NCBI GenBank assembly: GCA_947507875.1
Contig: CANNQP010000014.1
Span: forward strand, 1 to 64,000
Origin: Verrucomicrobiaceae bacterium
Lineage (GTDB): Bacteria; Verrucomicrobiota; Verrucomicrobiia; Verrucomicrobiales; Verrucomicrobiaceae
Reading direction: 5' to 3'
Length of the DNA: 64,000 bases
Of the stretch, positions 60,118 to 64,000 are shown one piece after another (positions within the stretch are counted from its first letter, which is position 1; every line of letters starts with the position of its first letter). The notes under the pieces are model-generated. The model did not search any database. It was not told the origin of the DNA and was given only the letters and a program-made list of their open reading frames with translations. Made by a program: the position numbers and the translations under genes.

Positions 60118-62865
60118 TTACTCAGCTTGACGCAGGTAGGCCACGAGGTCAGCGACATCTTGCGCTGTCATGCCAAGCATGGTGGCGCTCATCATGAGGG
60201 AGCGGTCCATTTTCTTTTTCGAGGCGATCTTCTCCTTGGCCACAAACTGAGTCTGGCCTCCCATGCTGCGGATGATGAGGATGTCACCTTCGCTCAAGAC
60301 CATGCCATCGATCTTGGTGCCATCCTTGCATACGATGCTGACGCCATCAAAGCCATGAGCGATGTCTTTGTTTGGCTCGATGATCGCCTGAGCGATGATC
60401 TCGCTTGGTTGGCTGATGCCCCATCCTTGCAGGTTAGGGCCAAATTCTACGCCCTGTCCATTGAGCTGATGGCACATGACACAACGAACGGTCAAAGACT
60501 GACCATGCTGAACATCGCCTTTCAGCTTGAGCACTTCTTCGACCTTGAGGGTGCTCGGGATTGCCGGAGGTGTTTCGATGCTGACCAATTTGGTCGCTTC
60601 AGGATTAAAGATGCCTTGGTTTCTCAGTTCCGTGGCGATGTTAAAGCCTGACCATTCATTGGTGCTGCGGTTGATCAGCCACCACATCACATCAGCGTGT
60701 ACAGGAGAGGTTTTGTCCTTGGCCGCAGCGAGCAGTGCATGTGCAGAGGATGGATCTTGGATAAAGGCCAACGTATCCAGCGCTAGCTTGCGTTCCGCTT
60801 TGCTTAGTTTTTGGCTCAAGAGTCTGGATTGCAGATCGCTGACAGCTTTCACTGGGTGCAAGCGCCAGGTGAGTTGGGCGAACTTGTCACTCCAGTCGAG
60901 GGCGTCTCCCTGCATGATGGTTTTGAGTTCATCCCAGATCACGGCTTCTTTGCCTGTGCATCCGATTCCCCAGGCTTCGAGGTAGGAGCGGTCGCTGCCA
61001 TCGTAGCGTTTGGCGAGCTCGATGAGAATGTTTTTGCTCTGAGCAAGCGGCACATCCCTCAAGGCCACAGCGACCTCACGACGCACGGCGGGAGATTCGT
61101 CATGAGCCAAACTGCCGAGCATATCGATCAGATCTGGGTTGGCTGCACGAAGCGCACGGAGAGCAACGAGTCTTTGCTCTGCCTTTTCGGATTCGAGCCA
61201 CACCCGCACGCCGCGCGTCCCTGCCTCGCCCATTTGAGCGAGCAGCCACACGGCGCGCGCTGCAATGTATGGGTTTTCATTCTGCACGAGGGTGGCGACT
61301 GCCCCCGCAGCCTTGGCACCTTGCTCTTTCAGTTTCACAAAAGCCGTGTGGCGGACATTGCAGGCAGGTGAGCTGAGGGCTGTGATCAGGCCTTCGGTGC
61401 TTTGGAAGTCGAGCTTGGGCGACTTCGGTTGTGTGCCTTTGGCAACGATTCGATAGATGGTGCCAGAGCAGCTTTCGTCGGTGTCTTGGTGTCCGCCAGT
61501 TCGTTTGTCGAACCAGTCGCTGATGTAAAGAGCACCGTCGGTGCCCACGCAGACGTCGCTGGGGCGGAACAAGGTGTGACGTTCGTCTGACATGTTGTTT
61601 TGGCCACCGACAAAGTCACTGCCTTTGAAAACACCTGACGTGTTCGTTGTGCAGAAGTTGAATCGTTCCAGCTTGATGCCTGCTCCATCTGGCTTGGGCA
61701 GATAGCCGAACACCACGTTGCGTCCGGTTTCACAGCTCAGCAGCAGGCCCTTCCAGGCATCGCCCAGAGCTCCATTTTCATAAAATGCCATGCCTGTCGG
61801 TGCACCGCCTCCATAGACATCTCCTACCGGGATGCTGCCTGGGTCGTCTTGACGCCATTCAGCGGTAGGGATGCTCTGTCCTGGGCGTTTGTCAGCTCTC
61901 CATTGTCTTTTGCCATCTTTGGAGAAGAAACCAAAGAAACCACCTTCGATCAAATGACTAACGCGGCAGGCAGGCGGATCATCGTTGTCGTTGAGATACA
62001 TGTCCCCTAATGAGTTCCTCACGCCTTCATAGCTGTTGCGATAGCCATGACCGAGGATTTTGGCGCCATGACCGCTGGGATCGATGCTAGCGGTGAATCC
62101 GCCGACATAGACATGCCCGTCATCGCTCTTTTCGCCGGTGTAGGGATTGTTTAAGTAAGCTCCACCGACGCGGAAGGTCGTGCCACTCTTGTCGCTGAAT
62201 TTGGCACCGCAATTCCCGTTGCTGAAATACCAGCGTCCGTCGGGTCCCGCATAGACACTGTGCAGGCTGTGGTCATGCTGCGGCTGTTCGAAACCGGTGA
62301 GAAAGATCTCGCGCGTGTCCACGGCTGGATCGAACTTCAAGTCACGGTTCACATCGACATACTTGATCAGGTTGGGTGTATTCGACACCAAGATGACATT
62401 GTCAAAAACTGCGACTCCGAGTGGACATTCGAGTTCTTTTTCACGAACGAAGACATGACTGCTATCGGCCTGGCCATCTCCATCGGTGTCTTGCAGCACA
62501 CGGATGGCATCCCCCTCGCGGCTACGACCGCTGTGGCGACGGTAATTGATGCCTTCTGCCACCCAGATCCGGCCCTCGGTATCTACATCCATGTTCGCAG
62601 GATTGTAAAGCATGGGGGAGGTGGCCCACACGCTGATCTCTAGGCCCTCTGGCACTTTGAACATGCTGGTGTCCAGGTGCTCAGCCTTGGTCTTTTGAGG
62701 ATCAAAAGCAGGTTGATTGTAGTCGGGAGCAAAGGCTGGCTTGCCCGCAGGATACTCTTTGCCCTTCTTCTTAGCCTGGTCGGCTGTAAGTTCTGCGGAG
62801 AAAACATGGCTGCCTGCAAAGTGAGCAACGGCAAGAGCAAACAAGGCGTGGTAGGGGCGCAACAT
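60118..62865 (-). CDS. PVC-type membrane-bound dehydrogenase with CxxCH heme domain
   Basis: A 915-residue exported protein that is a phylum marker. It has a signal peptide (residues 1-24), a predicted beta-propeller of the putative membrane-bound dehydrogenase type (about 55-470; LLSCETGRNVVFGYL, YISDWFDKRTGGH), HEAT-like helical repeats (about 485-750; AVRREVAVALRDVPL), and a c-type cytochrome domain with CVMCH near residue 794, ending VADLVAYLRQAE. This matches the Pirellula/Verrucomicrobium-type heme-binding family, which has been proposed to oxidise sugars and pass electrons to cytochromes, though the substrates are unknown. Confidence 0.92.
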   Translation of the reverse strand: MLRPYHALFALAVAHFAGSHVFSAELTADQAKKKGKEYPAGKPAFAPDYNQPAFDPQKTKAEHLDTSMFKVPEGLEISVWATSPMLYNPANMDVDTEGRIWVAEGINYRRHSGRSREGDAIRVLQDTDGDGQADSSHVFVREKELECPLGVAVFDNVILVSNTPNLIKYVDVNRDLKFDPAVDTREIFLTGFEQPQHDHSLHSVYAGPDGRWYFSNGNCGAKFSDKSGTTFRVGGAYLNNPYTGEKSDDGHVYVGGFTASIDPSGHGAKILGHGYRNSYEGVRNSLGDMYLNDNDDPPACRVSHLIEGGFFGFFSKDGKRQWRADKRPGQSIPTAEWRQDDPGSIPVGDVYGGGAPTGMAFYENGALGDAWKGLLLSCETGRNVVFGYLPKPDGAGIKLERFNFCTTNTSGVFKGSDFVGGQNNMSDERHTLFRPSDVCVGTDGALYISDWFDKRTGGHQDTDESCSGTIYRIVAKGTQPKSPKLDFQSTEGLITALSSPACNVRHTAFVKLKEQGAKAAGAVATLVQNENPYIAARAVWLLAQMGEAGTRGVRVWLESEKAEQRLVALRALRAANPDLIDMLGSLAHDESPAVRREVAVALRDVPLAQSKNILIELAKRYDGSDRSYLEAWGIGCTGKEAVIWDELKTIMQGDALDWSDKFAQLTWRLHPVKAVSDLQSRLLSQKLSKAERKLALDTLAFIQDPSSAHALLAAAKDKTSPVHADVMWWLINRSTNEWSGFNIATELRNQGIFNPEATKLVSIETPPAIPSTLKVEEVLKLKGDVQHGQSLTVRCVMCHQLNGQGVEFGPNLQGWGISQPSEIIAQAIIEPNKDIAHGFDGVSIVCKDGTKIDGMVLSEGDILIIRSMGGQTQFVAKEKIASKKKMDRSLMMSATMLGMTAQDVADLVAYLRQAE

Positions 62866-62888
62866 GGTTCAGTAAGATGGAGGGGCGC

Positions 62889-62921
62889 AAAAAACGGGCA
62901 AGATGGAAGTCATCTTGCCCG
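62889..62921 (-). terminator. Intrinsic terminator for the small lipoprotein gene
   Basis: CGGGCAAGATG (62895-62905) and CATCTTGCCCG (62911-62921) form an 11-bp stem with a five-base loop. On the minus strand a T-run (62889-62894) follows the stem, as expected for a terminator of the gene ending at 63056, about 130 bases upstream on that strand. Confidence 0.7.
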
Positions 62922-63055
62922 CTCGGAGTAGTTCACGCGACTTTTGATTTCAAGCGAAGTCGGGTGCGTGTCGATGAACTCCAAATCAACACCGATGTGT
63001 CGAGCAAAGGTGTGCTTATCGTTCGATTTCGAAATAACTCTCCATGAATGTTGCT

Positions 63056-63583
63056 CTACGACTCCAACCTTGGCCCGTCGTGCCATTGTGCTGAAGGTGC
63101 ATGCAGGAAAGGTACTGCTTCGTGAGTCTGCTGCGGAAAGGCAGGTGTGCTGGGATGTGGCAAGTTGCAGTCCCCTCTAGACGCGCCCCCGCTGGGAAAA
63201 GTTGTTGAGGGATGTGTATGCAATCGCTGCCCATGGTGGATGGGCGGCTGAGTGTCGGTGAGTCGCAGAGGGGGTCTGTTGATGAAACGATGTCCTACTC
63301 TTGACCAGGATGGCGTGGCGCAGGGAGCCATGGGCTGACGGTAGCGTGAGATGTGTCTGCTGTAGGTGACTCCATAATAAGTCTGCACTGGCGGGTGGGC
63401 ATAGCCGAACGGTCTGCCACAGGTTGTAGGTTGAGCAAAGATCGGTGCATGAAACCTTGGGGCGTTACCATATGGGGCACAAGGATCGTAGGTGATCGGC
63501 ATGCCATAGGGATCGACAACGCAAGACGAAAGGCCCAAAGCACTGAGGGCAAGGGTCGCGAAAAAGGGTAGTTTGAATTTCAT
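63056..63583 (-). CDS. Small Pro- and His-rich lipoprotein, function unknown
   Basis: A 175-residue protein with a lipoprotein signal (MKFKLPFFATLALSALGLSSC, lipid-accepting Cys at residue 21). The mature protein is unusually rich in Pro, His, Thr and Tyr, with YGMPITYDP and PVQTYYGVTYSRHISRYRQP; it has no recognisable domain and is predicted to be disordered. It could be a surface or outer membrane lipoprotein. It starts 30 bases after the TatD stop on the same strand and is followed by a terminator at 62889-62921. Coding status is supported by the signal peptide and terminator. Confidence 0.6.
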   Translation of the reverse strand: MKFKLPFFATLALSALGLSSCVVDPYGMPITYDPCAPYGNAPRFHAPIFAQPTTCGRPFGYAHPPVQTYYGVTYSRHISRYRQPMAPCATPSWSRVGHRFINRPPLRLTDTQPPIHHGQRLHTHPSTTFPSGGASRGDCNLPHPSTPAFPQQTHEAVPFLHAPSAQWHDGPRLES

Positions 63584-63613
63584 GGACTGTGTTCCGACGC
63601 GACCGTTGCAGGG

Positions 63614-64000
63614 TTATTCAAACCCATGAAAAAAGTGGAGTGCCGTTTGAGTCGTCTTCTCGGCTATGTCTTCCAGGGTTTGCTTCCTAAGCTTCGCGAC
63701 AGCACGAGCGGTGTCAGCGACATAGGCTGGCTCACAGCGTTTGCCACGATGTGGCATGGGGGCTAGGTAGGGAGCATCGGTTTCGAGCATGAAATGACCG
63801 TCTGGCACTTGGCTCGCCGTCTGGGCAACATGGCCTGGATTTTTAAAGCTGACGATGCCCGTGAAGGAGATCACATGGCCAGCTGCCAGCAGTGGCTCTG
63901 CTTCTTCCAGGGTTCCTGTGTAGCAGTGAAACACGCCTCGGAGCTTTCCATCAAACTGTCGAACGATGCAGGTGAGATCTTCCCAGCTTTCTCGGTTGTG
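63614..64000 (-). CDS. TatD-family hydrolase, C-terminal part
   Basis: C-terminal 128 residues of a TatD-like metal-dependent nuclease, cut by the window edge. The frame stays open to base 64000, so an internal GTG at 63934 is not the start. Visible family motifs are HNRESWEDL near the edge, GVFHCYTG, the metal-binding region MLETDAPYLAP with its Asp, and the C-terminal ARAVAKLRKQTLEDIAEKTTQ helix. The family shows 3'-5' DNase activity and other hydrolase functions. It stops 30 bases before the small lipoprotein gene on the same strand. Confidence 0.92.
   Translation of the reverse strand, partial: HNRESWEDLTCIVRQFDGKLRGVFHCYTGTLEEAEPLLAAGHVISFTGIVSFKNPGHVAQTASQVPDGHFMLETDAPYLAPMPHRGKRCEPAYVADTARAVAKLRKQTLEDIAEKTTQTALHFFHGFE

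Noticed and set aside
63614..63934. A complete 106-residue gene starting at GTG 63934
   Set aside because: The frame continues open to the window end with TatD-like sequence (HNRESWEDL), so the GTG is internal.
1..64000. CRISPR arrays, insertion sequences, prophage genes or tRNA/rRNA genes
   Set aside because: No regularly spaced direct repeats, transposase, integrase or phage structural frames, and no tRNA-like cloverleaf found by eye. A dedicated search would be needed to exclude them.

Overview
The window reads as chromosomal DNA of a free-living Verrucomicrobiota bacterium, most likely Verrucomicrobiaceae (Prosthecobacter/Verrucomicrobium-like). This is inferred from gene content: a Pirellula/Verrucomicrobium-type CxxCH heme-binding protein, secreted sialidase-fold proteins, a sulfatase, RraA, a TAT-exported Gfo/Idh/MocA oxidoreductase and two secreted FAD oxidoreductases of the kind abundant in that phylum. 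Coding density is high, no gap exceeds about 220 bases, and I saw no rRNA, tRNA, CRISPR array, insertion sequence or prophage.

Layout. 0-8 kb: a secreted sialidase-fold protein, ApaG, a solitary BatA/vWA membrane protein, a VapBC-type toxin-antitoxin pair, and a sulfatase followed by a nine-repeat FG-GAP protein. 8-16 kb: a GspF/PilC protein, an L,D-transpeptidase with an esterase, a 76-bp element with perfect 14-bp inverted ends, an FAD oxidoreductase, a methyltransferase, a PIG-L deacetylase and an FHA protein. 16-30 kb: a LolC/E-like permease, 2-oxoacid dehydrogenase E1 alpha and beta, gcvP, speA, recG, DUF971, an FKBP isomerase, and an SDR with an MFS transporter. 30-38 kb: a fused and apparently catalytically dead AlgI-AlgJ-like protein, a peptidoglycan amidase overlapping an epimerase-shikimate kinase fusion, a PilT-like ATPase, folB and a long PurC-like protein. 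38-53.6 kb: a SIS protein, a MacB-type permease, a NUDIX hydrolase, a GspE/PilB ATPase, mazG, trxA, a Gfo/Idh/MocA oxidoreductase, a MacA-MacB(ATPase)-TolC efflux operon, and thrS. 53.6-63 kb: a GntR/LacI-type repressor divergent from an RraA-sialidase-FAD oxidoreductase operon, then a glycosidase-like secreted protein and the large heme protein. The right edge cuts a TatD nuclease.

How the genes work together. Housekeeping genes (thrS, gcvP, speA, recG, trxA, mazG, folB, purC-like) are interspersed with secreted carbohydrate-processing genes. Type IV pilus/type II secretion parts (GspF, PilT-like, GspE/PilB) are present but lie apart from each other. The clearest regulated unit is the 53.6-58.4 kb catabolic locus, with a dyad at the repressor start codon. 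The MacAB-TolC operon lacks its permease, which may be the orphan one at 39 kb.

The most unusual gene is at 30398-32137. It resembles an alginate-type O-acetyltransferase in which an MBOAT (AlgI-like) part and an AlgJ/AlgX-like part are fused, and the motif residues expected for catalysis in both halves are replaced.
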